Below are positions 9,179 through 18,559 of a stretch of DNA of 64,000 nt, piece after piece. The notes under the pieces are model-generated. The model saw only the letters and a list, made by a program, of their open reading frames with translations. It was not told where the DNA came from and ran no database searches. Each line of letters begins with the position of its first letter. The first letter of the stretch is position 1. The position numbers were made by a program, and so were the translations under genes. The stretch is from Vibrio neonatus (GTDB lineage: Bacteria > Pseudomonadota > Gammaproteobacteria > Enterobacterales > Vibrionaceae). The stretch spans positions 1,488,001 through 1,552,000 of the forward strand of contig NZ_AP024885.1 of NCBI RefSeq assembly GCF_024346975.1, written 5' to 3'.

Positions 9179-10907
9179 GTTACTGCCCTACCTTAAACTT
9201 TATAAAAAACATTGGTTTGGCCTATCGCTAGGTATGATCTTGGGTTTTCTAACCCTATTTGCGTCCATTGGTCTATTAACGCTATCTGGTTGGTTCTTAT
9301 CGGCGGCGGCTGTGGCAGGACTGACGATTGCTCGCGAAACCTTTAACTATATGTTGCCGGGCGGCGCCGTAAGAGGCTTTGCCATGGGACGCACCGCGGG
9401 TCGTTGGGGTGAACGTGTAGTCTCGCACAACGCGACCTTTAAATTGCTTACCGATTTACGTGTGTACTTTTACCAAAAACTTACGCCATTGATCCCCGGT
9501 CGTATTGGCGTACTTCGAGATGCAGATCTGTTAAACCGCTTAATTGCAGACGTTTCAGCAATGGATCACGTTTATCTGCGCTTAGTGAGCCCAGTGATTC
9601 TGAGCATTTTGGGAATCTTCTGTTTATCAGGCTTCCTGATTTGGTTTGATCGTGACATTGGCCTAACGCTTGGCGTGATACTCATGATCTTAGTCTTGGT
9701 GTGGCCGGTATTGTTTTACAAGCTTGGTAAAGGCAACGGTCATAAACTGACGCAAAACCGCGCCGATCTGCGCATTCGCGCCCTAGATTGGATTGAAGGG
9801 CACAATGAACTGCTGTTATTTGGCGCAGAAAAACGTTACCGCGAGAAAATAGATCAAGCTCAAATGGCACTGATGAGTAATCAAGCCATCAATGCGCACA
9901 TTACAGGTCTTGCCAATGCCCTGCTGTTAATGGCCAGTGGCTTTACCCTAATTTTAATCCTATGGATGTCAGCTGATGGCGTCGGCGCTGCAGGGCCAAG
10001 TCCATTAATTGCCTTAGTGGTATTTGCCACACTGGCGAGTGTTGAATTACTAATGCCTATTGCCGGTGCTTTCCAATACTTAGGGCAAACTCTTGCCTCT
10101 GCTAGACGCCTTAACGAGGTAATTGGCGCTGAGCCAGAAGTGCAATTTGCCAACTACTCTGAGCCTCGCGCTCGCTTTGATCAAGACGATGCCATTCAAT
10201 TTAACAATATCTCGTTTGGTTATACCGATGAACAGCACTCTCCTTTAGCGGTCAAAGAGCTGTCTCTAAACATTGCCAAAGGCGATAAAGTGGCTATTTT
10301 AGGTAAAACTGGCAGTGGTAAATCAACGTTAATTCAATTACTTACTCGCTACTGGGATGTGAAGCAAGGGCAAATCCATGTTGCCGGACAACCGTTAACT
10401 TCACTATCAGAATCCGAGTTGCGCAGTCTTATCTCTGTAGTGAGCCAACGAGTCGATATTTTAAACGGCACCTTGCGCGATAACCTATTAATCGCAAAAC
10501 CTGACGCGACTGATAAAGAATTGGCAACCACATTATCAAACGTTGGACTTGAGTACTTAATGCAAGAGCCTGGGCTTGGACAATGGTTAGGTGATGGCGG
10601 TCGTCAACTGTCTGGCGGTGAGAAACGCCGCATTGGTATTGCGCGCGGCATATTGCACAACGCCCCTATCCTATTGTTAGACGAACCCACAGAAGGCTTA
10701 GATCGTTCAACAGAGTCACAAATCATGACTTTGTTAGAGCAGCACTATCAAGATAAGACGGTGATTTTTGTGACACACCGTTTAGTCGGCCTAAGTCAAA
10801 TGGATAACATTGTGATTCTTGAGCAAGGCGAAATTGTTGAACAAGGGCAATATAACGCCCTGTTGAAACAGCAAGGTCGTTTTTATCAGTTACATCAGTC
10901 CCTATAA
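9171..10907 (+). CDS. cydC: Cysteine/glutathione ABC exporter subunit CydC
   Basis: A 578-residue partner of CydD. The N-terminal membrane domain contains FASIGLLTLSGWFLSAAAVAGL, characteristic of CydC. The ATPase domain has GKTGSGKST, the signature LSGGEKRR and Walker B ILLLDEPTEGLD. It works as a heterodimer with CydD in the inner membrane, supporting periplasmic thiol balance and haem-protein maturation. A terminator lies 20 bases downstream. Confidence 0.94.
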   Translation: MRELLPYLKLYKKHWFGLSLGMILGFLTLFASIGLLTLSGWFLSAAAVAGLTIARETFNYMLPGGAVRGFAMGRTAGRWGERVVSHNATFKLLTDLRVYFYQKLTPLIPGRIGVLRDADLLNRLIADVSAMDHVYLRLVSPVILSILGIFCLSGFLIWFDRDIGLTLGVILMILVLVWPVLFYKLGKGNGHKLTQNRADLRIRALDWIEGHNELLLFGAEKRYREKIDQAQMALMSNQAINAHITGLANALLLMASGFTLILILWMSADGVGAAGPSPLIALVVFATLASVELLMPIAGAFQYLGQTLASARRLNEVIGAEPEVQFANYSEPRARFDQDDAIQFNNISFGYTDEQHSPLAVKELSLNIAKGDKVAILGKTGSGKSTLIQLLTRYWDVKQGQIHVAGQPLTSLSESELRSLISVVSQRVDILNGTLRDNLLIAKPDATDKELATTLSNVGLEYLMQEPGLGQWLGDGGRQLSGGEKRRIGIARGILHNAPILLLDEPTEGLDRSTESQIMTLLEQHYQDKTVIFVTHRLVGLSQMDNIVILEQGEIVEQGQYNALLKQQGRFYQLHQSL

Positions 10908-10927
10908 AATAGCGACTGACACAAACT

Positions 10928-10968
10928 AAAGCCCTGTCTACTGATCAACAGTAAACGGGGCTTTTTGT
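10928..10968 (+). terminator. Terminator of cydDC
   Basis: AAAGCCC (10928-10934) pairs with GGGCTTT (10958-10964), and an inner TACTG/CAGTA stem (10939-10943 with 10949-10953) extends it. A T-run follows. Confidence 0.75.
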
Positions 10969-11018
10969 TTTAATCACGCACTAGTAAAGCAATAGCGCAT
11001 AAAGTAATAGCGCAATAC

Positions 11019-12014
11019 TTAGAAGCCTTCTAACACTATCTTACCTCGCGCTTGTTGCGATTCTAAAAGTGCATGAGCGCGCTTTAAGTTCTGCGCATTG
11101 ATAGTGCCAAAATGCTCACCGAGCGTGGTGGTGATCTGCTTGTCGTCTATCATTTTCGCCACATTGGCTAAGATATGATGCTGAGTCTGCATATCGCCGG
11201 TTTCAAACATCGAGCGGGTGTACATAAACTCCCAATGCAGTGAGATACTTTTGGCTTTTAAAGCGCGAATATCAAAGGTCATAGGATCATCAATTAAACC
11301 AAATTTGCCTTGCGGTTTAATTAGCGTCACCACCTCTGGCATGTGTTGCTCGGTATTGTTCAAACTCACCACATAATCAATGCAATCTTTCATGCCTAAT
11401 TGTTCACTCATCGATGCGTTGTGATCGATAACTTGATCGGCGCCGAGTGACTGCAACCACTGCACAGATTCAGGACGTGATGCGGTGGCAATGACTTTAA
11501 GCTTGGTGAGCTTTTTAGCCAGCTGTACCATAATCGAACCTACGCCGCCCGCCGCACCGATAATCAATAAGGTTTTATTGGCACTGCTATCCACTTGTAT
11601 GCGATCAAATAGCATCTCCCACGCAGTCAAACTGGTCAGGGGTAAAGCCGCCGCTTGCGCCACACTTACCGAAGTCGGCGCTTTGCTGACAATGCGCTCA
11701 TCCACCAGCTGATATTCGGCATTGGTGCCAGAGCGATTTAAATCGCCGGCGTACCACACCAAGTCGCCCACTTTAAATAAAGAGACCTTCTCACCCACCT
11801 CATCCACGACGCCAACGGCGTCCCAGCCAATGACTTTATAACCTGACTTTGGCGCAACATTGGCGCGAATTTTGGTGTCTACAGGGTTCACTGATACCGC
11901 TTGTATTTTTACTAAGATATCGCGCCCAGCTACAGAAGGTTTATCTAGCTCAATGTCTTGTAAAGACTCCTCTGCATCTATAGGTAAATTTACTTGATAC
12001 CCAATCGCTTTCAT
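11019..12014 (-). CDS. Zinc-type alcohol dehydrogenase / quinone oxidoreductase-like MDR protein
   Basis: A 331-residue medium-chain dehydrogenase/reductase: GroES-like N-terminus (VSVNPVDTKIRAN, GWDAVGVVDEVGEKV) and a Rossmann domain with IIGAAGGVGSIMVQLAKK and AALPLTSLTAWE. It resembles the NAD(P)H-dependent, zinc-lacking subgroup often named zinc-binding alcohol dehydrogenase family protein; the substrate is unknown. ATG at 12014 has GGAG eight bases upstream, favoured over an upstream in-frame start at 12050. It is divergent from a LysR regulator that probably controls it. Confidence 0.85.
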   Translation of the reverse strand: MKAIGYQVNLPIDAEESLQDIELDKPSVAGRDILVKIQAVSVNPVDTKIRANVAPKSGYKVIGWDAVGVVDEVGEKVSLFKVGDLVWYAGDLNRSGTNAEYQLVDERIVSKAPTSVSVAQAAALPLTSLTAWEMLFDRIQVDSSANKTLLIIGAAGGVGSIMVQLAKKLTKLKVIATASRPESVQWLQSLGADQVIDHNASMSEQLGMKDCIDYVVSLNNTEQHMPEVVTLIKPQGKFGLIDDPMTFDIRALKAKSISLHWEFMYTRSMFETGDMQTQHHILANVAKMIDDKQITTTLGEHFGTINAQNLKRAHALLESQQARGKIVLEGF

Positions 12015-12099
12015 CGTTATTTCTCCATGTACATATATCCAACTATACAACCAGTTTAATTGACACGTTAGAATTGAAAAACTAAGCTACATTTAAATT

Positions 12100-12115
12100 A
12101 CTTTTTACCAAAAGT
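12100..12115. promoter_or_regulatory. Palindrome, candidate LysR operator
   Basis: ACTTTT-TACC-AAAAGT is a perfect 6-bp inverted repeat five bases before the LysR ATG, in the 106-base divergent promoter region. Its position would suit autorepression. The link to the adjacent regulator is inference. Confidence 0.35.
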
Positions 12116-12120
12116 TAATA

Positions 12121-13029
12121 ATGAAATCGTTACATGATATTCGGGTTTTTTTAGAAACCGCCAAACTGGGTAGCCTTTCTGCTGCCGCGCGAAGTTTAGA
12201 CCAAACTCCAGCGGCAATCAGTCGCACCATTCAAAGGCTAGAGGCTGAATTAGGCGTCCCCTTATTTATCCGCTCTACTCGCAAGCTTAGACTATCTTCG
12301 CAAGGAGAGTTATTTCTTCCACGTTGTCAGCAAGCTATGTTGATTTTCGCACAAGGCATTGATGAGCTGACTGAGACCGATAAAGAGCTATCTGGCAACA
12401 TATCCCTATCCATGCCATCGGATACTGGGCGGGCGGTGATCATGCCGTTAATTGATGAGTTTCTTGCCCTGCATCCCAAAGTGACTGTGCATGCACACTT
12501 ATCAGATGATTACACCGACCTGTATGAGCAAAACGTGGATGTGGCACTGCGCATTGGTGAGCCAGAAGATTCGAATATGGTGGCGATTACTTTATACAAA
12601 GAGAACTACCGCATTTTGTGCGCTTCTCCGGATTACCTTGCTAGCCATAGTCCCATTCATCATCCTGACGATCTGCAAGATCATAACTGCTTATGCTTTA
12701 CTCTAAATTATAAACTGCACAATCGCTGGCATTTTATTCACAGTGATAATCAGCAGCAGTGCATTGTGAATGTGACCGGCAATCGAAAAACCAGTGATGG
12801 GCAGATGGTGCGCCAATGGGCAGTCAATGGGCATGGCGTAGCGTATAAATCGCGCTTAGATGTGCTGGATGATTTGCAAAACGGTCGATTAGTGCCACTA
12901 GCGCAGCAGTGGCGCGGAGAGCACGCCCCGTTATACATGATATTCACCGACCGCAGTCAATACAGCAGCTTAGTGAAAGAACTAAAGAGCTTTTTGCAAC
13001 AAAGACTTGCTGAAATATGTGACGTATAA
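12121..13029 (+). CDS. LysR-family transcriptional regulator
   Basis: A 302-residue LTTR. The N-terminal winged HTH reads LHDIRVFLETAKLGSLSAAARSL then ISRTIQRLEAELGVPLFIRSTRKL, followed by a LysR effector domain (SMPSDTGRAVIMPLIDEFL, VDVALRIGEPEDSNMVAI, the C-terminal VNGHGVAYKSRLDV). It belongs to the CrgA/DsdC-like subgroup common beside MDR oxidoreductases. The divergent gene at 11019-12014 is the probable target. No strong Shine-Dalgarno precedes the ATG. Confidence 0.9.
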   Translation: MKSLHDIRVFLETAKLGSLSAAARSLDQTPAAISRTIQRLEAELGVPLFIRSTRKLRLSSQGELFLPRCQQAMLIFAQGIDELTETDKELSGNISLSMPSDTGRAVIMPLIDEFLALHPKVTVHAHLSDDYTDLYEQNVDVALRIGEPEDSNMVAITLYKENYRILCASPDYLASHSPIHHPDDLQDHNCLCFTLNYKLHNRWHFIHSDNQQQCIVNVTGNRKTSDGQMVRQWAVNGHGVAYKSRLDVLDDLQNGRLVPLAQQWRGEHAPLYMIFTDRSQYSSLVKELKSFLQQRLAEICDV

Positions 13030-13060
13030 AAAAGGCCACAGAGCGAATGCTCTATGGCCT
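13026..13060 (-). terminator. Terminator of serC
   Basis: AGGCCACAGAGC (13033-13044) pairs with GCTCTATGGCCT (13049-13060) with one internal mismatch. Read on the minus strand it ends in a run of six T, fitting serC; it could also stop LysR transcription less efficiently. Confidence 0.8.
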
Positions 13061-13095
13061 ATTTACAGTAATTTCGCGCAAGCTTGGGGCACGGC

Positions 13096-14181
13096 TTAAG
13101 CGGCGTGCTTAGCCTCAAACTCATGCATAAAGGCAACTAACGCCGCTACACCTTCTTCTGGCATAGCGTTGTAAATAGAAGCACGCATGCCACCCACCGC
13201 TCGGTGTCCTTTTAATGCCACTAGACCTTTTGCTTCTGCTTGCTCTAAGAAGATAGCGTCTAGCTCAGGTTTGGCTAATTGGAACGGCACATTCATCAAT
13301 GAACGGTTGTCTGGATGTACGTCATTTTTGTAAAAATCTGACTCATCAATGGCTTTATACAGCGCCTTGGCTTTATTGCGGTTGCGTTTTTCAATCTCAG
13401 CCACACCGCCGATTGATTTTAACCACTTAAACACTAAGCCAGATAAGTACCAAGCGTAAGTGGGTGGGGTGTTGTACATAGAATCTTTTTCATCCAACAA
13501 CTTGTAGCTCAAGGTGCTAGGTAAAATCTCGCTGGCCAGATCCAATAGATCGTCACGTACGATAACCAAAGTAATGCCCGCAGGGCCAATATTCTTTTGC
13601 GCGCCAGCGTAAATAACGCCAAATTTGCTCACATCGATCTTGCGAGACAAGATGGTAGAAGACATATCCGCTACAATCGGTTTGTCAGTAACAGGCAAAT
13701 CATTGATTTCTATACCATCAATGGTTTCATTTGGACAGTAATGCACAAATGCAGCATCCGCATCTACCGACCAAGAGGCTGCTGGAGTAATCGCAACTTT
13801 GCCATCAATTTCGGTTTTTGCATCAATCACTTGAACGTCACAGTATTTGTTCGCTTCTGCAATCGCACTGTGTGCCCAATATCCGCCATCAACATAACAA
13901 GCTTTAGTGGATGTCCCGAGTAAGTTCATTGGTATAGCTGAAAACTGCGCGCGCGCCCCACCCTGACAAAACAATATTTTATAATTGCTCGGTACTTGAA
14001 GCAGTTCACGTAAATTACTTTCAGCGGTATTGGCGACTTCAATAAACTCTTTACTGCGGTGACTGATTTCCATCACTGAGCGACCCATACCGTTCCAGTT
14101 TACAAGCTCTTGCTGAGCTAATTCCATCACAGCTTTTGGTAGGCCTGCAGGTCCGGCACTAAAATTATAAATGGCATCCAT
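13096..14181 (-). CDS. serC: Phosphoserine aminotransferase
   Basis: A 361-residue PLP enzyme making 3-phosphoserine from 3-phosphohydroxypyruvate and glutamate, also used in pyridoxine synthesis. It shows [14 protein letters not shown] at the N terminus, [26 protein letters not shown] and [12 protein letters not shown], whose K196 should bind PLP. The ATG at 14181 ([11 protein letters not shown]) matches the family's start; a longer in-frame start at 14208 adds nine residues. A terminator follows on the minus strand. Confidence 0.95.
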   Translation of the reverse strand: MDAIYNFSAGPAGLPKAVMELAQQELVNWNGMGRSVMEISHRSKEFIEVANTAESNLRELLQVPSNYKILFCQGGARAQFSAIPMNLLGTSTKACYVDGGYWAHSAIAEANKYCDVQVIDAKTEIDGKVAITPAASWSVDADAAFVHYCPNETIDGIEINDLPVTDKPIVADMSSTILSRKIDVSKFGVIYAGAQKNIGPAGITLVIVRDDLLDLASEILPSTLSYKLLDEKDSMYNTPPTYAWYLSGLVFKWLKSIGGVAEIEKRNRNKAKALYKAIDESDFYKNDVHPDNRSLMNVPFQLAKPELDAIFLEQAEAKGLVALKGHRAVGGMRASIYNAMPEEGVAALVAFMHEFEAKHAA

Positions 14182-14265
14182 TTTGTTTACATACTCCAAG
14201 TGATTCAATCAATGTATCCTTTGACTATACCCCAGCTTAAAACAAGAATTAAGTCTCATCTTGAT

Positions 14266-14307
14266 ATAAAAAAGCCATAGCGAGAATAAAATGCCTCGCT
14301 ATGGCTT
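14266..14307 (-). terminator. Terminator of the DUF945 gene
   Basis: A perfect 13-bp stem, AAGCCATAGCGAG (14272-14284) with CTCGCTATGGCTT (14295-14307). Read on the minus strand it ends in a run of six T, matching the gene at 14364-15629. Confidence 0.85.
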
Positions 14308-14363
14308 AATATTTCATGCCAAGCGCAGTAATTACCACGATTGGCACCATTATCTTATTGGTT

Positions 14364-15629
14364 TTATTGAACTTGATGCATCAGCATCGGAGCCAATAAC
14401 GACACCACAGGAACCTCTTTGCCATTGGCAAATTTAATGTTTCCGTCGTCAAGTTGTAGTGACAAGCTATAGCCATCATCGGTTTGCGTCGCCACTTCCA
14501 TGATCAACAGTTCATCTAGATTTTGCTGAATGAACGGATAAGCCATCACCAAATCGCTCGATACAAACGCATTCAAGTTACCGTTGAATAGGTTCAGCAA
14601 TTGCAGCATGTCTTTTGATGAGTCTGCACTGCCTGCTGGCAAATCCAGTTTCCAGTCCGTTGCAAAATGCCCTTCATCAATATCCACATTGAACTTGCTC
14701 AGCGACAAAGTGAACCCTTTTGCCAGCAATGCATCCACTTTAGGTAATACTTTTTCCGTATCAGCGTGCGTCCATTGTGGGGTGCTTTGGTACATTTGCG
14801 TGATGTCTAAGAAAGAAGAACGATCAAAACCCGTTGCGCTAAAGTTCAGGTTTAGGTTCGCCGCTTCACCGTCGTGATTTTTAAAATCTTTCACTGCAAG
14901 CTGATATTCGCCCTGCAAAGTATCGGCTGTTTCGTCTTCGCTGGTTTGGAATTGGTAGTCAAAGCCGTTCACTTCTAAAAGGTTAACGCCTTCGTTGTCA
15001 TCAATCACAAAGCTATCAATCGACACAGTTTGTTCGCCAAGCCATAATTCTTGCTCAACTTTACCATCGCCTTTGCTGGCTAAACCGCTAAGGCGCACCA
15101 TACTGCCCGATTGGTAATCTAGCTCAACCGATGGCATATCCAATTGGTAATTGATTTGTCCAAGTACAGACACAGAACCATTTAATGATAACGATTCTAA
15201 GAGCACTTTCATTGGCGTGGCACCATCAAATTCAAACTGCTGATCTTTTATATCAGTAGAAAACTCGGTATTGCCGTTAAGCTGAGTTTTGGTATTTAAC
15301 ACCAATGCTGGATTTTGCGCGTAAGAGGTTTCGCCAGCAATGCTAAATAAGCCGTGATGAATCACATGCACAAATTCATACTGTGTAGGCCAGCGGTAAG
15401 CTTGCAATTGGGCTAAGGCTTGCGGATCAGTGACAGTGACTAAGGTTTTCGCTTCAGAGGTAAAGTAGCCTCTGTGGTATTCTTCAAGCTCAACCTTCAC
15501 ATCTGAATTGGTAAAATTCTTCACACCATCGGTAAGAATCGTTTGTCCAATTTGTCCAACTGCAAGTGGCCAAATCCCGATAATAGCAATTGCACCGCCG
15601 GCAGCGGCCATAAGTTTTAATTGTTTCAT
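14364..15629 (-). CDS. DUF945 (YdgA-like) family protein
   Basis: A 421-residue protein resembling E. coli YdgA: an N-terminal hydrophobic segment (LMAAAGGAIAIIGIWPLAV) acting as signal or anchor, then VKVELEEYHRGYFTSEAKT, which is the DUF945 start. A long beta-rich periplasmic part follows with alternating polar and hydrophobic stretches. The role is unknown. It is monocistronic with its own terminator, sits upstream of serC on the same strand, and is divergent from the histidine kinase gene. Confidence 0.82.
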   Translation of the reverse strand: MKQLKLMAAAGGAIAIIGIWPLAVGQIGQTILTDGVKNFTNSDVKVELEEYHRGYFTSEAKTLVTVTDPQALAQLQAYRWPTQYEFVHVIHHGLFSIAGETSYAQNPALVLNTKTQLNGNTEFSTDIKDQQFEFDGATPMKVLLESLSLNGSVSVLGQINYQLDMPSVELDYQSGSMVRLSGLASKGDGKVEQELWLGEQTVSIDSFVIDDNEGVNLLEVNGFDYQFQTSEDETADTLQGEYQLAVKDFKNHDGEAANLNLNFSATGFDRSSFLDITQMYQSTPQWTHADTEKVLPKVDALLAKGFTLSLSKFNVDIDEGHFATDWKLDLPAGSADSSKDMLQLLNLFNGNLNAFVSSDLVMAYPFIQQNLDELLIMEVATQTDDGYSLSLQLDDGNIKFANGKEVPVVSLLAPMLMHQVQ

Positions 15630-15792
15630 TTTTTATAATATCTATTTCTGACGTTTAAATATGTTTATACAGAACTAATTGAGATAAATCAGCATTTACT
15701 GTGTTTTTTATTGTTTACTAACCGTAACATTAACTGGCTCTCATTCAGCTGAAAATATCTCTGCTAAAGTGCAATAAAAAACTGGGTTGATT

Positions 15793-17685
15793 ATGGCTCA
15801 ATATTGCGTTCTTTGTATCGAAGACTGTCCTTACTCACTGTCGTTGTTACAACTTGCCTTCAAACCTTTTGAGCGCAAGTTTACACTGCTGTTTGCAAAA
15901 GATGTACTACAAGCGCAGCAGCATATTGAATATATCAAACAAAACAAGGCTGAAATTGCCCTAGTGATGGCATCGCAAAGCCTGTATCACGACAGTTCTC
16001 AGTTGTTGCCTGAGATTGGACGCAACTACCCCAACTGCCGAAAAATCCTCGCCTGTGACCCAAATCAATTGCAAAGCCTAGTGGTGGCGATCAATGAAGG
16101 GCGTTTAGACCACTGTTTTACCTACCCTTTACAGGCCGACAATACCCATACCGTCATTAAGAAAGAACTAACAGAATTTATTATTTCTCAGGCCAAGATA
16201 GATTGGCTCCCTTACGGTTCGGTATTAGACAGCCAAAAAATCATGCGCGCACACATAGAAAAACGCATCCATGCCTATCGCAGTGATTTTATTCGTGACT
16301 ATCACTCCATCAGTGATGATGAGTTATCAGAAAAAGTGTGTGCCGAACTAGACCGCTTTTTCACCAAACACAATAAAGACAATACCATACGCTATTACTC
16401 ACCCTCACATTTGCTCACCAAAGAAGGCTCATCTAATCAGTATTTGTGGTTTATTCTGGATGGGAAAGTCGCGCTATATAAACAAGATGAACACGGTAAA
16501 CGCCGAGAAGTTGCCCTGCACGGCAAAGGTGGCATCATTGGCGGCATGTCTTTTGTCAGTGGCGAGCAGTCCTTTTCTACCGCTTTAACCTTAAGCCCCA
16601 CTAAGGTCATCAAGCTCAGCAAAAATACCTTTACTAAGGTCATGCACTCCAACAGCAGTTTGTTGCCGCTTTTTACCAACTTGCTATTGCGCCACTTTAA
16701 CCGTCGATTGCAAGGCAGTATCCATACTAAATTACAACTTGAGCACACTTTTGAATCGCTCAAGGCGGCGCAATCACAACTGGTCGAAAACGAAAAAATG
16801 GTGGTGCTAGGGCAACTGGTTGCCGGCGTAGCGCATGAGCTCAACAACCCTATCTCAGCCATATTACGCAGCTCAGATACCTTAATTCACGAAATTACCC
16901 GTGATACCGAATACTTCAACCCTATCAGTAAACGCCTCAGCAAAGGCGTACTAGAGAGAGCCTTAGTTTCAAACCCTCTGCCTACAGCGCTATTAAGGCA
17001 AAAATCTAATGCCATCACCCATCTTGTAGAAAGCAAACAACAAGCCAAGATGGTGATAATGATGGGATTAGAATCAGAAATAGAACAGCTGAGCCAAGAC
17101 CCGCAAATGGGCATTATTTTGAGCGAACTTGAGCATTATTACACCGCAGGCACCACTCTTCGCTCTATAAACGTTTGCTCAAGTCGCATTGCCGATATGG
17201 TGAAAAGCCTAAAGAGCTACGCTCGCTCTGATGAAGAGTCGATTAAAAAAGTGGATATTCATGAAGGCATTGAAGACACCTTAGTTATTTTTGAAAACCG
17301 TCTGAAAAACGTCGATGTAGAGCGTAATTACCATAGTATCGGGCCGACTCTGTGCCAACCTAATGCGCTGCAACAAGTGTGGACCAATCTGGTTTCCAAC
17401 GCGTTAGATGCCATGAATAGCGATGGCAAACTCATTATTCACAGCAGACTTATCGACGATGTCATAGAAGTGATTGTTGAAGATAACGGACAAGGCATTG
17501 ATCCGTTACAATTGGAGCACATATTTGAGCTCAATTTCACCACCAAAAAACAAGGCGACTTTGGACTTGGCATTGGATTATCGGTATGTAACCAAATTAT
17601 CCACCAGCACCAAGGAAGCATCAGCGTTAAATCTGAAATCGGTAAAGGCACGCAAATGATTGTGCGTCTGCCCTTCAAGCCATAA
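15793..17685 (+). CDS. Histidine kinase with pseudo-receiver and cNMP-binding domain
   Basis: A 630-residue soluble kinase without membrane helices. Residues 1-135 resemble a receiver domain lacking the phospho-acceptor Asp (VMASQ where a partner has ILCDH) and the conserved Lys (FTYPL). A cyclic nucleotide-binding-like beta roll (about 195-305; LWFILDGKVALYKQ, GGIIGGMSFVSGEQ) and a coiled region follow. The HisKA motif GVAHELNNPISAIL has H348, and HATPase boxes are VWTNLVSNALDAMN, EDNGQGI and GLGIGLSVCNQII. ATG at 15793 is used; an in-frame TTG at 15787 adds two residues. A response regulator follows 23 bases later. Confidence 0.9.
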   Translation: MAQYCVLCIEDCPYSLSLLQLAFKPFERKFTLLFAKDVLQAQQHIEYIKQNKAEIALVMASQSLYHDSSQLLPEIGRNYPNCRKILACDPNQLQSLVVAINEGRLDHCFTYPLQADNTHTVIKKELTEFIISQAKIDWLPYGSVLDSQKIMRAHIEKRIHAYRSDFIRDYHSISDDELSEKVCAELDRFFTKHNKDNTIRYYSPSHLLTKEGSSNQYLWFILDGKVALYKQDEHGKRREVALHGKGGIIGGMSFVSGEQSFSTALTLSPTKVIKLSKNTFTKVMHSNSSLLPLFTNLLLRHFNRRLQGSIHTKLQLEHTFESLKAAQSQLVENEKMVVLGQLVAGVAHELNNPISAILRSSDTLIHEITRDTEYFNPISKRLSKGVLERALVSNPLPTALLRQKSNAITHLVESKQQAKMVIMMGLESEIEQLSQDPQMGIILSELEHYYTAGTTLRSINVCSSRIADMVKSLKSYARSDEESIKKVDIHEGIEDTLVIFENRLKNVDVERNYHSIGPTLCQPNALQQVWTNLVSNALDAMNSDGKLIIHSRLIDDVIEVIVEDNGQGIDPLQLEHIFELNFTTKKQGDFGLGIGLSVCNQIIHQHQGSISVKSEIGKGTQMIVRLPFKP

Positions 17686-17708
17686 ATCGTCAATAAAGGA
17701 GGCAATGG

Positions 17709-18206
17709 ATGAACAAATTATTAATTTTATGCGTCGATGATGAAAGAGATGTTCTCGATAGCGTTGTGCGTGATTTACAACAATTCGGGGAATTTTGCGA
17801 TATTGAAGCGGCAGAGTCAGTGGCAGAAGCGCGAGAAGTAATTGCGGAATATCAAGCGGAAAACACTCCGTTAGCCATGATTTTATGTGACCATATTATG
17901 CCTAAAGAAACTGGGGTGAATTTCTTAATTGAACTGCACAACAACCCCAAAACGCTCAGCAGTAAAAAGATCCTATTAACCGGTCAAGCCGATCTCAACG
18001 ACACAGTTAACGCGATTAATCATCACTGCCTTGATTTTTATATAGCCAAGCCTTGGCACAAAGATGAGTTAATCAAAACCGTCACCGCGCACCTAACTCG
18101 TTATGTGCTAGACACTCAGCCCGATCCTATGCCGTGGGCAAAATACCTAGATACGGCGAAAATATTGCAGGCAATGTCAGAAAAACGCATCCAATTTGGC
18201 GAATAA
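17709..18206 (+). CDS. Response regulator with receiver domain and C-terminal helix
   Basis: A 165-residue protein with an intact receiver: acidic pair D10-D11 (LCVDDERDV), phospho-acceptor D61 (ILCDHIMPKE), T91 (LLTGQAD) and K114 (IAKPW). No DNA-binding or enzymatic output domain; the last 30 residues form a helix with LDTAKILQAMSEKRIQ. That tail is matched in the adjacent kinase by LDSQKIMRAHIEKRIH, so the kinase N-terminus and this protein share a whole fold plus tail. An AAAGGAGG Shine-Dalgarno precedes ATG. It likely receives phosphate from the kinase and acts by protein contact. Confidence 0.88.
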   Translation: MNKLLILCVDDERDVLDSVVRDLQQFGEFCDIEAAESVAEAREVIAEYQAENTPLAMILCDHIMPKETGVNFLIELHNNPKTLSSKKILLTGQADLNDTVNAINHHCLDFYIAKPWHKDELIKTVTAHLTRYVLDTQPDPMPWAKYLDTAKILQAMSEKRIQFGE

Positions 18207-18328
18207 ATGTGCGAAACCCGATAATTTGCAAATTTTAACAGAAAATTAGCCTATATAAGCCTCTGTTTTAGTGGAGGTAATAGCTACGTTCTATTAATAT
18301 ATTTGAACGACATAAGGCGCATCATTTC

Positions 18329-18490
18329 ATACCAATCACACTAAGTAAGTGATCAGAGCTAGCGCAGGAAAAATGCTCGAGAACAAGGCAGAATTTTTTG
18401 ATAAGTAGTTATTCTACAATCAAAAATTCTAACGCCGTTATCGAGTATTTTAACAAGCTAGAATGATCAGTTATTTAGTACGATTGGTAT
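18329..18490. repeat. 162-bp palindromic MITE-like repeat
   Basis: An imperfect palindrome bounded by ATACCAATC (18329) and GATTGGTAT (ending 18490). Matching arms continue inside: TAAGTAAGTGATCA against TGATCAGTTATTTAGTA, and AAAAATGCTCGAGAACAAGGCAG against CGCCGTTATCGAGTATTTT-like sequence. It has no ORF. It resembles dispersed non-coding palindromic repeats of Vibrio-type genomes; a shorter related copy lies at 47873-47949. It sits directly upstream of the outer-membrane protein gene and may shape its transcript. Confidence 0.75.
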
Positions 18491-18559
18491 CACATGCATG
18501 ATGATGGGGTCATCCCCATAAGCCAAGGACACACAATTACACCAAATAGGTTATCAAGA

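Noticed and set aside
18329..18490. Considered ERIC repeat
   Set aside because: End arms and core differ from the ERIC consensus; it fits a different Vibrio-type palindrome.
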